From Ichthyophis bannanicus (lineage: Eukaryota > Chordata > Amphibia > Gymnophiona > Ichthyophiidae): DNA of 64,000 nucleotides. A program made the translations under genes and the position numbers. Positions 32,612 to 45,312 of this stretch are shown here, in pieces. The stretch is taken from the NCBI GenBank assembly GCA_033557465.1, contig CM066043.1:79700662-79764661 (forward strand), written 5' to 3'. How positions within the stretch are numbered: position 1 is the first letter of the stretch; every line of letters starts with the position of its first letter. The notes under the pieces are model-generated. The model saw only the letters and a program-made list of their open reading frames with translations. It was not told the origin of the DNA and did no database searches.

Positions 32612-33532
32612 ATGCAGACAGCAGTCCAGCAGCGGGATGGGGGCTTTCCAGTCTTTTGCATTGAGTGTCACATGTATGATTTTCTCACAGTTGGTGAGAG
32701 GTCTTACGTGTGCAATAGGTGCAAGGAACTCTTTTCTCTCAGGGAACAAGTCCGTTCTCTAGAGGCTAAAGTAGCAGACTTGGAAAACATAAGATAGACA
32801 GAGAGGTACAAAGACGAGACCTACAGGGATATAGTCCTGAAGTCCCACCTCCATTCTGGCAGCACCCCTGTTGCCATGGAGGAGAGAGGTCACGTGACAG
32901 GAGAGCATCACCCTGGTGTGGCAGGAAGTGATCCTGTAACTAGGACCTGTCCTCCAGGTGATGTAAAACCCTCTCGCACCGAGGAAGTTTCTCCAGGGCC
33001 AGGTGCCCATGAGGGAAGGGTTAGGACAGCCGTTATAGTTGGTGATTCGATCATTAGGCATGTAGATAGCTGGGTGGCTGGTGGACGTGAGGATCGCCTG
33101 GTAACATGCCTGCCTGGTGCGAAGGTAGCGGACCTCATGCGCCACCTAGATAAAGTCTTAGATAGTGCTGGGGAGGAGTCTGCTGTCTTGGTACATGTCG
33201 GTACCAATGACATAGGAAAATGTGGTAGGGAGGTTCTGGAGGCAAAATTTAGGCTTTTAGGTAGGAAGTTGAAATCCAGACCTTCCAGGGTAGCATTCTC
33301 CGAAATGCTTCCTGTTCCACGCGCAGGACCCAAAAGGCAGGCAGAGCTCCGGAGTCTCAATGCGTGGATGAGACAATGGTGCAGAGATGAGGGTTTTGGA
33401 TTTGTTAGGAACTGGAGAACATTCTGGGGAAAGGAGGGGCTCTTCCGAAGGGATGGGCTTCACCTTAACCGGGATGGAAGCAGGCTGCTGGCATTAACCT
33501 TTAAAAAGGAGATAGAGCAGCTTTTAAACTAG
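32612..33532 (+). pseudogene. CR1 ORF1 with SGNH-esterase domain, one amber codon
   Basis: One frame of 306 codons with a single TAG at 32795-32797. The N-terminus has Cys pairs (CIECHMYD, CNRCKEL), a zinc-knuckle-like unit, then a leucine-zipper-like coiled coil (LREQVRSLEAKVADLE). The C-terminal part is the esterase-type fold known from CR1 ORF1: VIVGDSIIRH (block I Gly-Asp-Ser), VHVGTNDIG (Gly-x-Asn) and GLHLNRDG (His block). The protein is thought to bind RNA or membrane lipid; its exact role is unknown. ORF2 follows 35 bp downstream. Confidence 0.87.
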
Positions 33533-33567
33533 ATATTAGGGGAAAGCCGACAGTCGCCCAAGAGCAG

Positions 33568-36531
33568 ATGGTTCGGAAGAATGTATCCTTGAAGGATACT
33601 ACCAAAAGCAGAGAGGTTCCACAAAAGAGTAAAGTAGCCCAAATGCCCTCAAGTATGGAGCAGACAGAGCTTAAAGATCTCAATTTACCCATGTCTAACA
33701 ATAGTCAAATTAACATGAATAAAATATATTCTCTAAAATGCTTGCATGCAAATGCTAGAAGTCTAAAGAATAAGATGGGAGAGTTAGAATATATAGCACT
33801 AAATGAAAGGTTAGATATGATTGGAATATCAGAGACATGGTGGAAGGAGGACAACCAGTGGGACACTGTGATACCTGGGTACAAACTATATCGAAATGAC
33901 AGAGCTGATCAAATTGGTGGAGGGGTTGCGCTCTATGTTAGAGAGGGCATTGACTCAGAAAGGATTAAAGTTTTGCAGGAAACAAAATCTGCTGTAGAAT
34001 CTATATGGATTGAAATTCCATATAAAAGGGGGAAGGTGATGGCAGTGGGGGTGTACTATCGAGCACCTGGCCAGAATGACCAAATGGATGATGAAATGCT
34101 CCAAGAAATCAAGGAAGCTAACAAAAGTTACAGCGCAGTAATAATAATGGGTGATTTCAATTACCCCGATATCGACTGGGTCAGTGTCACGTCAGGACAT
34201 GCTAGGGAGATAAAGTTCCTAGATGAAATAAATGATTGCTTCTTGGAGCAGCTGGTTCATGAACCGACCAGAGGGGAAGCCATATTAGACCTAGTCCTTA
34301 GTGGAACACCAGATCTAGTGCAAGAGATAAGGGCGTTGGGGCCACTTGGCAATAGTGATCATAGCATGATTGCCTTTGATTTAATTAGTGGAGGAGGGAT
34401 AGTAAGGAAATCCACAGTACTACCTTTTAACTTTCGAAAGGGAGACTATGATAAAATGAGGAAAACAGTTAAGAAAAAACTAAAAGGAGCAGTTGTGAAG
34501 GTTAAAGACGTACATCAAGCTTGGGTGTTGTTGAAAAATACTATCTTGGAAGCCCAGACCAGCTGTATTCCACGCTTTAAGAAAAGTGGACGGAAGTCCA
34601 AAAAACTGCCAGCATGGTTTAATGGTGAGGTCAGAGAGTCTGTTGTTGCCAAAAAAGCATCTTTCAGGAAATGGAAAAAAGAGCCAAACGACGAAACCTG
34701 GAAACAGCACAAGCACTGGCAAGTCAAATGCAAGGCATTGATAAGGCAGGCAAAGAGAGAATTTGAGAAGAAGCTTGCTGCGGAAGCAAAAACGCGAAAT
34801 AAAGACCTTTTCAAGTACATTTGCAGCAAAAAACCTGTGAGAGAGTCAGTTGGTCCATTAGATGATAAAGGGGTTAAAGGAGCACTAAGAGGTGACAAGG
34901 CGATAGCGGAGAGACTGAATGAATTCTTTGCTTCAGTCTTTACTGAGGAAGATGTAGGGATGTTACCCATGACTGAAGTGGTATTTAAAGGTGCGGAAGA
35001 ATTGAAGGAAATATCGATACATTGGGAAGATGTCTTACAACTATTAGATAAACTGAAGAGTAGCAAATCACCTGGGCCGGATGGTATACATCCAAGGGTG
35101 TTGAAAGAACTGAAATATGAGATTGCAGACCTGCTATCAGTAATCTGTGAACTATCATTAAAATCATCTCTAATACCTGAAGATTGGAGGATCGCCAATG
35201 TAACACCAATTTTTAAAAAGGGTTCCAGGGGTGATCCGGGAAACTACAGACCGGTGAGCCTGACGTCAGTACCGTGAAAAATGGTAGAAACCATCATAAA
35301 GAATAAAATTACTCAGCATGTAGATAGTCACAACCTAATGGGAGACAGCCAACATGGCTTTAGACAAGGAAGATCTTGTCTTACTAATCTGTTATGTTTT
35401 TTTGAAGGAGTGAATAAACAGGTGGACAAAGGTGAGTCGGTTGATATTGTGTATCTGGACTTTCAGAAAGCCTTTGACAAGGTCCCTCATCAGAGACTTT
35501 TGGCAAAACTAAAGAGTCATGGGATAGCAGGCAGTGTACTATTGTGGATCAGGAACTGGTTAAAAGATAGAAAGCAGAGGGTAGGGCTAAATGGCCAATT
35601 TTCCCAATGGAGAAAGGTGAATAGTGGTGTACCCCAGGGATCTGTGCTGGGTCCGCTGCTTTTTGACATATTCATAAATGACCTGGAAAGTGGAATAACG
35701 AGTGAGGTTATCAAATTTGCAGATGACACAAAACTATTTAAAGTTGTTAAAACCCAAGAGGATTGTGAAAAATTGCAAGAGGATCTTGATAAATTGGAAG
35801 ACTGGGCATCAAAATGGCAGATGAAATTTAATGTGGACAAGTGCAAGGTTATGCACCTAGGGAAGAACAACCCAAACTATGGTTACACGATGCAAGGTTC
35901 CACATTAGGAACCACCACCCAGGAAAAAGATTTAGGCGTCATTGTGGATACCATGTTAAAACCCTCAGCCCAGTGTGCAGTGGCGGCCAAGAGAGCAAAT
36001 AGAATGCTAGGTATGATAAGGAAAGGAATGGAAAATAAAACAAAAGATATTATAATGCCTCTATATCGTTCCATGGTGAGACCGCACCTTGAATATTGTG
36101 TGCAATTCTGGTCGCCATATCTTAAAAAGGATATAGCGATTTTAGAAAAGGTACAGAGAAGAGCCACCAAAATGGTAAAGGGGATGGAAGGATACTCCTA
36201 TGAAGAGAGGCTAAAAAGGTTAGGGCTCTTTAACCTGGAAAAGAGACGGCTGAGGGGAGATATGATAGAAGTCTATAAATTAATGAACGGAGTGGAACGG
36301 GTAAACGTAGATCGATTGTTTACCTTATCAGAATATAGAAAGACTAGGGGACATGCAATGAAGCTACAGGGTAAACTATTTAAGACTAATAAAAGAAAAT
36401 ATTTTTTCACTCAACGTGTAATCAAACTCTGGAATTTGTTACCGGAGGATGTAGTAAAGGCTGTTAGTGTAGCTGGGTTTAAAAAAGGTTTGGACAAATT
36501 CCTGGAGGAAAGGTCCATAAACCATTATTAA
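33568..36531 (+). pseudogene. CR1 ORF2 endonuclease-reverse transcriptase, one opal codon
   Basis: One frame of 988 codons interrupted only by TGA at 35275-35277. The APE-like endonuclease (about residues 50-270) shows HANARSLKNK, ISETWW (catalytic Glu), MGDFNYPDIDW and GNSDHSMI (Asp-His). The RT (about 480-760) shows [31 protein letters not shown] (block A Asp), [14 protein letters not shown] and FADDTKLF (catalytic Asp pair). The C-terminal region is [11 protein letters not shown] and [19 protein letters not shown]. The stop falls right after NYRPVSLTSVP, where CR1 relatives have a Gly codon, so a single G-to-T change explains it. Confidence 0.9.
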
Positions 36532-36700
36532 GAAGTGACCGAAGATATCAATGCTTGATCCAGTACAAGCATTGTGGAACTTGTGTCTCTTGGGGAAACT
36601 GCTAGGTACATATGACCTAGATTGGCTACTGTTGGAAACAGAATACTGGGCTTGATGGACCTTGGTCTGACCCAGTATGGCATATCTTATGTTCTTATGT

Positions 36701-38390
36701 GTTCGGTCTCGAGCTGAGCGGCCTTCTCGGTCATGGGCTTGCCAAACAGGTTTTCACCTCGGCAAGGGACATCGACCAACTTGTCCTGAACCCATGGCTC
36801 GAGGTCCGATGACTGCAGCCATGCCTGGCGTCGAGCCGCGATGCCGGCTGCTGCAACTCGGGCCGAAGCCTCGAAGCCATCGTAGGCGGCGCGGGACATG
36901 AACTTCGAGCAGTCCCGAATCCCTGAGGACAAGGACTTAAATCTCCGCAAGGGTTCCCTGGAGAGACCAGCAGAGAATCCGGCCAACTCCTTGGCCAGAT
37001 CCTGCAAGTACATGCCCATGTACAGCTGGTAAGACTGGACACGGCAAGCAAGCATCGAGCCCTGAAAACTCTTTCTACCGACACTATCTAGGTTTCGGGC
37101 CTCCCTGCCAGGAGGCACCGCGGAGTGCATCTTCTGACTCTTCAGACGATGCATGGCCAATTCTACAACCATGGAATGGTGTGGTAGCTGTGCTTTCTGA
37201 AAACCAGAGCTCTTACGGAGCCAATAGTTCGAATCGACCCGCTTGCTAAGTACTGGCGCCGAGGCCGGTGCCTCCCACATAAGGAAGAGGAGCCGTTCCA
37301 GCATCGGAGGAACCGGGACAGTAAAGGCCTCCTTCGGAGGAGATTCATACTGCAGCGCCTCGAGCTCTTCAGCTCGAGGCTCTTCCTCGGGATCTGCCGG
37401 AATAGCCAAGGCAGTGGCCATATCCCGGACGAACTCCGAGAACCGGGTGTCCTCCGGGGGGGGGACCTACTCCGGGGCTCAGACTGCGGTGAGTCCAAAG
37501 GGACGCACCGAGTCTTAAAGGTGTCAGGAGACTCCTTGTCCTCCGTCTCCCAAGCCGACTCAGAGGAAGAGTCGGGGTCCGACCCCGCGGGGCCCTGGAG
37601 CACCCGCCCCGACGCCGGAAGCACCGGCGTCGACGCCCTTGGTCCCAAACGGGAGGTCGAGGGGGACCGCAATCGAGGTCGACTCCGAGCCACGATGGAC
37701 TCGTGTATCGGCTCGGTCTCTGGGGTCGACTTTGAAGTCGATGTCCCGGTGGTCGGGGCAGATACGCCAGACAGGCTGGCCATCGGTGTCCGCTGCTGCT
37801 CCATGAAGGCAGACATTCTGCTCTCCAAGGCTGTCATCCTGAGACTCAGTTCGGGAGACGCAGCAGCCACCGACTCGGGCCCCGGCGGTGTCGGGCCTGA
37901 CGTCGGCTCCCTGGGAGGAGAGTCCACGAGGACTACGGGGCTTACGTGTCCAGCAGACTCCGGCTCCACATGGGGAACTTTGGCAGGCTTCTCCAGTTCC
38001 ACAGGCCCAGGGCGACGGTCGGGGGTCTTAGACCTGGCCCTCGAGGAGCCAGAGACCTCTTCCGACGACGCCCTCGTGAGCCATTTCTTCCTCTTGCGTT
38101 CCCCAGTCAGGGGACCCCCTGTCCGAGGAGCTTTGACTTCGCTCGGGATCGGAATCCCGAGATGTCGAGGCCTCAGACGAGGTCCGGGCCCGGCCGGAGG
38201 CTGAGTCCGAGAAAAGCCTTTCCTTTTGCTGCTGGCGACTTCGTAGTGCCTTGGAAGACAATTTTCCACAGGCCCCGCACGACTTAGGATCGTGGTCGGG
38301 GCCGAGGCACCGAAGGCAGCAGTCGTGTGTGTCGGTGAGAGACATTAGTTTCTTACACAGATCACACTTTTTAAAACCACTGGAAGCCAT
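36701..38390 (-). pseudogene. DIRS A2 gag, 5' part
   Basis: It starts with ATG at 38390 (MASSGFKKCDLCKK). The Cys knuckle, the Ser/Arg-rich linker and the LAP2-alpha-like core (KSSGFQKAQLPHHSMVVE) are present. There are two frameshifts: one near 38100, and one at a run of G at 37455-37465 that is longer than in A3. The core is cut by the CR1 at 36701; the C-terminal rest lies at 31874-31574 with a further small indel. Confidence 0.83.
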
Positions 38391-38804
38391 CGGGGAAAAA
38401 AAAGAGTCCCCGCGAGGTCAAAAGACCGGCCTTCCAGGGAAAAAGAGAAAAAAGGGCGCGAACGCCAGCCACGAAGGGCAAAAACAGAAAAAGAGGAATC
38501 GGGCTCGATACCGGTGTACCGAACCCAGCGGGAGGGGAACCGGCATCAAACCGGAAGAAAAAGAGCAAATAATCGCTGAAAAAAATCTACTTTTAACCGG
38601 GAAAACTGGCCACACGTCCGGTGGGCTTCACGGAAAAAAGAGAGACTGGGGTAAGATGGCACCTTTAGGCGGGAAGGGAACCGCGCATGCGTGCCTGCAT
38701 TCCCAAAGGCTTTCATAGAAAGCTGGGGAAATGCTCCGCTGGGGCTTCATTGGCGCCGATGACACCCATATGTGAGGACTGACTTCCTGCTTGGTCCTGG
38801 AGAA

Positions 38805-39485
38805 TGACCAGCAATCTAGTAAGACCAGAGATTTGCCCAATGCTGCGACTAGCAGATCAGTTTGCTTTCTTGGAAGCAGGGGACAGAGTCGGCCACTGGC
38901 ACCATAAGACTTTTTGTTTGTCAACCATGCCATAATGCTACAGGCTGATCACCCAGATGTCACTCCCAGCAGCACAAAGCAAGCAGAACTGCAGGTTGGC
39001 ATGAAATTTCATCATAATAAGACAACCAAGAAACCATTCCTATAAACAAAGAATATGACAGAAAAGGATCATTAATGCTCATCAAATCTGCCCAGTTTAC
39101 TTCTTTCATACAACATAACTCTAGCATTCTCCATTTCTTACCAATTGAGAATCCCCTTTGCTTATTATATTTCTGCTTGATTCTATGCCTTTACAAAAAA
39201 GCCTTAACAAAGCTACAGTAATGCTGTACTGTACCAGGCCCCTTGATTTCTGTTGCTGTCTTTCTTCCATCATTCAGACTGGGAGACTGTTCTAAGCATC
39301 CTCCACTCTGTCCATGTAGAAATTCTTTCTAATATTTCTCCAGAACCAACCTCTTGCAAGTTATATCAGGGCTCCTTTGTTCTCAAACTTCCTTTCTACT
39401 AAAGAAAGGTTTACGTCTTGGCCATTATTGAGGTATATGAATGTCTCTATCATATCACCTCTCCTCTCAGGCAACCTTAAGCACT
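38805..39485 (-). mobile_element. CR1-type LINE 3' fragment
   Basis: Complementary reading of 39485-39420 gives RRGDMIE-like codons followed by YLNNG, the conserved CR1 C-terminus. Near 39080 an AACTGGGCAGATTTGATGAG-type 3' UTR motif follows. The reading is strongly decayed. The part 38805-39030 is unexplained. Confidence 0.55.
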
Positions 39486-39854
39486 TACACTGATTTTTTT
39501 TTTAAACTGGTATACAGACTAAAATGATTAGGGAACAGGATCATCAGATTATTAAAACAGAGACCAAGTGACTTACAGCAAAATACACATTGACAGAACA
39601 GAATATTCATTAGGAAATTTAAAAGTTTCATTAGGCAAAACACACACATTAGAAACAGGCTAACAATTAAGCACGAAATACTATTCTATATAAAACAAAT
39701 GCAAATATCTACTATACGTATACTACAAAAAAATGTAACAACCCCATATGCTTATTAAAAACCATTTTTATGGCATGACATTTCAGCATTTTATCTATAG
39801 TATGTTATGTTTGTCAAAAATTAAACAAACATTTTCTTCATGCCAGTCAAAGAA
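39486..39854. other. No recognisable feature
   Basis: AT-rich sequence beginning with a T-run, between a CR1 fragment and DIRS B2. I see no open frame, boxes or terminal repeats. Confidence 0.5.
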
Positions 39855-40132
39855 AGCACAGTTACTTACCTGCAACAGGTGATCTCTGGGAACAGCAGGA
39901 ATAAGTCTTCACATATGGGTACGTCGGTACAGACGGAGTCTGCGCGGGAACGCTTCTCAGCGTCCAATCAAAGAGCTTTTGGAAGCATCCCACCACGCCT
40001 GCGTGCTGCCTTCCCGCCTTTCCCAACTGCCTCTCCTCAGTTAAGTTTTAAAGCTGAGACAAAGAGAGAGAGAGAGAGAGAGGAAAGGAAAGATAGATAG
40101 AGATACAACTCCTGGGGAGATGGGTGGGTTGT

Positions 40133-40232
40133 GAAGACTTATTCCTGCTGTTCCCAGAGATCACCTGTTACAGGTAAGTAACTGTGCTATCTCCAGGAAC
40201 AAGCAGGAATGAGTCTTCACATATGGGGACTC
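40133..40232. repeat. DIRS B2 internal complementary region
   Basis: The first half complements the left terminus at 39855 on (ends CTGTGCT). The second half (from ATCTCCAGGAACAAGCAGG) complements the right terminus at 45683. It matches the layout of B1. Confidence 0.87.
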
Positions 40233-40503
40233 CCAAGCTGAGATGCCTGGAGTCCCAGCATGTCATGGGTTAGAACATGCTATCCCCCAGAACACCAGGC
40301 ATCCTGAGGATGGAGGGTAGGAGTTGAAGAGAGAAAGGTGCTGTGGAACAGCTAACTTAGCATAGGACTGCAGACAAGGAGTCCATGTGTGGATGATAAT
40401 TATCATCAACGATATTGAAAGAAATATTGCAATATGGACCTCCCCTAACAGGATTACACAGCAGTAAGGAGGTTCATGGGATCTACTGGGGAACCCAGTA
40501 GAG

Positions 40504-40994
40504 CAGGGGTCACCAACCTCCAGAGGGTCGCGGGCCGCACAGCCAACTACGGGTAGACTCGCGGGCCGCACCCCCCTTCTCCCCGCCCCCGCGAAAAAAA
40601 ACAATGCTCATACCTGAAAATTTTTCCATGTCAGCTCCCTCCCTTCTTCTGCAGCCGCGGCTCCCTGCCTCTTAGGGAACCGCGGCTGTGCTTGTAAAAT
40701 CATCGCGGAGCCCTTCCTGTCTTGACGGGCTCCGTGCAGCATTGTCCCGCCTCTAAAGGAAGCACTCCTTTGGAGGCGGGACAATGCTGCACGGAGCCCG
40801 TCAAGACAGGAAGGGCTCCGCGATGATTTTACAAGCACAGCCGCGGTTCCCTAAGAGGCAGGGAGCCGCGGCTGCAGAAGAAGGAGTCGGTGAGTTTGCC
40901 GGTACTTTGAGCAGCATCCTTGGCGGGCCGCACCGGGGTAGAGCCTCGCGGGCCGCACGAAGGGACCTCGCGGGCCGCAGGTTGGTGACCCCTG
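40504..40994. mobile_element. hAT MITE with giant internal palindrome, 491 bp
   Basis: The terminal inverted repeats are CAGGGGTCACCAACCT at both ends. A perfect 8 bp target duplication CAGTAGAG lies at 40496-40503 and 40995-41002. Subterminal GCGGGCCGCA motifs recur at both ends. The centre is a 119 bp-arm inverted repeat (40642-40760 and 40766-40884) with a 5 bp spacer and one mismatch. There is no coding potential; the open frames inside are symmetrical shadows of the palindrome. Confidence 0.93.
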
Positions 40995-41002
40995 CAGTAG
41001 AG

Positions 41003-43040
41003 GAACCTCCAGAAGGACCTCACTGTGAAGTGGAGGTAATAAACCTGTAGGAAAAAACAGTGGAGGTCAGATTCCTGAAAGGTAAGAGTGGACCCCTGTA
41101 ATAACTGGGGTAGTACCAAAAACGATGGGCCTTCAGCGGAAGGCTTTATGATAAAAGCCGCACTCCTTTGGCGACAGAGTGGCTCACACTTGGGAGCAAA
41201 AAGAGAAGGCCGACCGAATTGGATAAACAGGCACAGTCCTTGTGGGAGGAAAAGGTATGGAAACTTCTTGTATTCCAAAAGAAAGGACAAACGGCTGAGG
41301 AGTTAGAGCCTGTGATTAGCTGAAGATCGGAAATGTCTCTCCTAACTGGAGTCAGCTAGGAGAGATACTGGAACATGGAGAGCTTCAGAGGTACCTAAAC
41401 CTTAAGGTTATGGTGGAAGTTGTTAACTACCACAGAGTGGTTGTGAGTGTAGAACCCCAAACATGCTGGATAGCATAGGTATGGGTAAAGCCGATCTGTC
41501 AGAATCATATAGCTATATGAGTCTTGACAGTCAGGTAGATAAATGCAGAATACATATCTACCGATAGTAAAATATCTCGACAGATACATATATATATATA
41601 TATATATATCTCATATAGATTGAACATATAGGCCTCTATATGGGTGTCTGCAATGAAGCAGACAGAGATATGCATACAGAAACGGTATTCACATAGAAAA
41701 TGTGGAGAGGAAAGATTCAACTAATAACAAGAAGGTGGAATCTACTTGAGAAGATATATAGAGAATCTATTCCCACTGGTTATGAGCTACAGGGATGCTA
41801 GCTAGTGAGATAACCAGGACGGTTACGTGAAAAAGCAGAGGATGATATCAGTCTGCAGCCCGCAAGTCCCGAGTATTCTAGAACTCTAGCATGGTAAGTG
41901 AACAGAAGACGCATAAAAATGAGATACCATGCTGACCTGCTTAAGGACAAAAAAGGTATCATGCGTTCTTACCATGAGGACGAGCTGCAAGGAGAAAAGC
42001 ATATTCCCGATTGGAAATACTATGGACCAAAGCAGAGAATTTGGAACTCCTTAAGCTTTCACGTAAGAGAAGGCCTACGTCCTTTATAATAAAAAGGAGA
42101 TAGTGAACAAAGGGAGAACCTTTCTAGTCATGGGAGACATGACTGAAAAGCCTTTTCCAACCATCTAGGATAGCTGCTGGAGAAAAAAAACCCATGCTCT
42201 CTAGCAAGGGCCCATAGTGGAGAGCTTCTCTGTAGAATTGCAGAGAGCATGATGCAGGAGAATGAGGAGATAGAACTGGCTGCTGGAGAGCCAGTAGCTA
42301 TGTCAACTATGCTGCCAAACCCAGGGGAAAGGAGATGGCAGAAAGAGAAGACAATCCAACAAGGCTGTAGTGAAATAATTTCCAAGACAGATAACAGCAC
42401 TGACTTGGAATCACTACTAAACTAGACAGAAAGTTAGTGGAGGACAAATCTGGTTGCTGGTGGACAAGAACCAGTGATCCAAACATTAAGACTCCTGCAG
42501 AGGCAGCTGCTTGCTAGACAGCAGAAAGAATCTTACTGTTTAAAAACAGAAAGGACAGAACAGGAGTAGAAAACTCTGGACATGTCTGATGAACTGCCTC
42601 AAAGCAAGATAGAAAAAGAGGAGTCAACTCAGAAAGGAGAACTCCGCACTGGAAAAGTAACAAAACTAGAGAAGCTGAAGAAAAGCCCTCCAGTAAAACA
42701 ATACCGCTCTTACAGAGGAAAAACTTGGTAAGAGGGTAAAGAGAATGGAGCTGAAGAAGACTTACAAGTAGTAAGTCTATAGAAAGGAAAAAAAAGACAT
42801 GCTGGCACAGGAAAACTATCGTTTGATAGTGGTTAGACCTCTTCCCCTAGCAGGGAGAAGAGGGAACCCTGTGACCTATAAGCATGAACATCCTGACAGC
42901 TCATAGAACATAGAAAAAATGGATGTCTTTTGGGAAGAGATCCATGTCTAGGATTTAGAATAACAGCAGTGGATTGCCTCTATTGAGAAGAAGCAACTGC
43001 AGATTCTACCCCCAAGAGTCACAAGCATCTGATGGAGATT
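41003..43040. other. Non-coding body of DIRS B2
   Basis: About 2 kb aligning with 13500-15397 of B1, including the AGCAAGGGCCCATAGTG block near 42205. An (AT)n run lies at about 41587-41610. There is no supported coding frame. The inverted duplication found in B1 is absent here. Confidence 0.7.
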
Positions 43041-43043
43041 GAA

Positions 43044-45312
43044 TCAGAAACCTTGTGGTTGCTGGGTTTGCTGAGCCTGGTGAGAGGTTGAATTCTGCAG
43101 ACCAGGACGATGCTTCCCTTGTTTGGGAACATCTGTATGATGGGCAGATGACGCATAAAACCTTCTCCTATGGAAAGAAAGTTTGGCAGGACATTTCCTG
43201 CCTACTGGGATAGAAGAAGGTGCAGAACAGCCCCTAGGAACAGGTAAGTCAGTGGATAACTGAGCAACCTGACGTAAAGACTCCTTGTTGAAAAGATTGT
43301 CTGAAGTGCAAGGAGTATGTCCCAGTGTTTGTTGTGCCCATTTGTCCAAGTCTGAAGCTTGGAGCCAGGCTCTACGTCGTGCCCCTATAGTTATAGCAGA
43401 AGTCCTGCTAACAGACTCAAAAGAGTCTAGGGAAACACGAGTAAGAAACCAAGAGATATTCTGAAGATGCTTAAGCAGTGAAGAATAGCCTGCACTCTTG
43501 GACTCTGGAAGGGAAGGAGTCAAACGATGTAATTGCTTTGTGACCTCCTCAAGAGATAGACTCATATAAAAAATATATGAGAGAATTCTTGCAGAAAGCA
43601 TAGATGTCTGGAAGGTTTGACGTCCAAAGGCATCTAGTGTCTTAGCCTCACGACCTGGCGGATAAGAAGAGTGCTTTTTCTTACTCTTTACCCGCCTCAT
43701 TGCTGATTCCACTACTATGGAATGATGAGGAAGTTGAGTCTTTTGAAACCCTGGAGAGGGGGGCACCTGATATAAGAGATCAGTTGCTCTGGAAGGTGGT
43801 GGTACCCTTAAAGGTGTTTCCCACATTCCTAGAAGGAGATCCTGCAAGGAATGATGCAAAGGAAGCATTATGTTCTCCTTTGCTTTGGTAGAAACAGAGC
43901 CTTGTGCAGGATCATGTCCCGGGATAGGAATGGCAAGAGATCTTGCTATATCCAGGAGGAAACTCTGAAAAGAGGGACCTTCAACGGGAATTTACTTTGG
44001 ACAGGTTAGATCTGAAGAACTAGCCTGAGCATCGAAAGAGCTATCCAAATATATAGGAACAGATGATCCTGCACGGTGCAGTGTGGAATCCTTAAGGGAT
44101 GGTCGCCGGTACTGGCCGTCAGGAGCAGCGACCGTCAGTGCCACATCGTCTGTGCCAGGTATCGGCTCCACGCTTGGTATAGAAGGGAGCGATCCTGTTG
44201 AAAAAAGCATGGCAGGAGTTGGCCACGATGCTACTGTGGATACCGGTACCGATGGCAATATCCGTACCGATGTCGGAGCCGAGCCCGACACAGTCATCGG
44301 AACAGCCATCGGTGGCAGTTCAATCGGTACCGAGGTAACCGAAAACCTACGGCCGCTATCCTCGGTACCGATCGGTGTCGGCACCAAAGCGTATTGGTAC
44401 ACAGTCTTCCAGACTAGAGATCGATTCCAAACTCGACATCGAGGGCAAAGAGCCTGATGAGCGAAGCATGGAAGGCACCGACCGCAAGGGTAATGAGGAT
44501 ATCGGTACCGACCTCGGTACCATGTCTGATACCGGTGGATGAAGGTCAGCCAGTGGCAACTCAAACGGCCTCGGGGGAACCGAGAATTGCGGATCCGAAG
44601 CATCAGGACCGAGCCTTCGGTACCGCTGAGAGCCGGTACCAAGGCGAGTCGGTACCCAGTCCTCCAGACTGGAGATCGATTCCAGACTCGGCATCGAAGG
44701 AAGCGAGGCTATCGATGCACGTCTGGAGGGTACCGACGTCGGTGGTAGTATCGGTGCTGGTACTGATAATGAAAAATCAGTCTGGAGGGTATCCACCGGT
44801 CCCGAAGGCACCGAGGACACCAGATGACCATCCCTGGTGAGGAGTGTTTCATCCAACACCAATGCCGATGCCGGGGTATCGGTACCGCTTGACGCGGATG
44901 CCACCACCGGACAAGGCTCAGGTATGTTCTGTGAGGGGTGAACCCCAGGAACAACCTGAAACCCCTCAAACGCTTTGGAGACCGAAGACTCCCGCCGGGG
45001 TTTTGAAGCCAGTGGGCCCTCGAGGGCAAGGCCGGAGCCGTCTACATGCTGTGCATGAGACCTACCACTCGAGGGCTGGCTAGTCTGAACAGACTGTTTG
45101 TAGGTTACCTGATCCTGTGCAGAAGAAGAAAAGGACGGTGCCCCGAAGTTGGAGGGAAACCGTGTATCGAGGGAACCTCGATGTTGAAAACCTCTTCTCA
45201 CCAAACTGTTGTCAGGACCCAAACAGGTTAGACACCGACTTCGAGGGTCTAAAAATAAAGTTGTACCGCCACAGTTTAAACATTTCTTGGAGAAAATGGC
45301 TGGCGGTTCCAT
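43044..45312 (-). pseudogene. DIRS B2 gag
   Basis: It starts with ATG at 45312 (MEPPAIFSKKC). The Cys knuckle (CLNCGG, CLTCLGPD), a long Ser/Pro linker from GGTACCGA-rich DNA, and the core SPGFQKTQLPHHSIVVES with AMRRVKSKKKH are seen. It ends at 43044 after a Gln-rich tail (QAQQTQQPQ). There is one frameshift in the linker (about 44360-44640) and one in-frame stop at 43994-43992. Downstream there is no RT frame. Compared with B1 it shows the intact C-terminus that the hAT disrupted there. Confidence 0.83.

Larger units (their letters stand above)
31875..36700 (+). mobile_element. CR1 LINE, full length and young
   Basis: This is a complete CR1-type LINE. It has a 5' UTR with two imperfect repeats, ORF1 (32612-33532), ORF2 (33568-36531) and a 3' UTR that ends GACCCAGTATGGC...TCTTATGTTCTTATGT, a short-repeat tail in place of poly(A) as usual for CR1. 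It is inserted in DIRS A2 gag; flanking gag sequence rejoins at 31874/36701 by comparison with A1. A clear target duplication is not visible. Only one stop in each ORF separates it from an open form, so it is among the youngest insertions here. Confidence 0.93.
28207..38804 (-). mobile_element. DIRS retrotransposon A2, full length, split by a CR1
   Basis: This is the same family as A1. The left end AGAGTAGTTACTCACC is at 28207, the internal complementary region at about 28474-28577, and the right end at 38804. The minus strand carries gag (38390-36701 and 31874-31574), RT-RNase H (31571-29736) and an intact tyrosine recombinase (ending 28699). A 4.8 kb CR1 is inserted in gag in the opposite orientation. 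Without it the element is about 5.8 kb, like A1. There is no target duplication. Lesions are a TAG in RNase H, a poly-G frameshift in gag and a few small indels. Confidence 0.93.

Noticed and set aside
40608..41050. Plus and minus open frames sharing the same protein sequence (for example the block around 40784-40838)
   Set aside because: Identical peptides on both strands are produced by the 119 bp palindrome of the hAT MITE.
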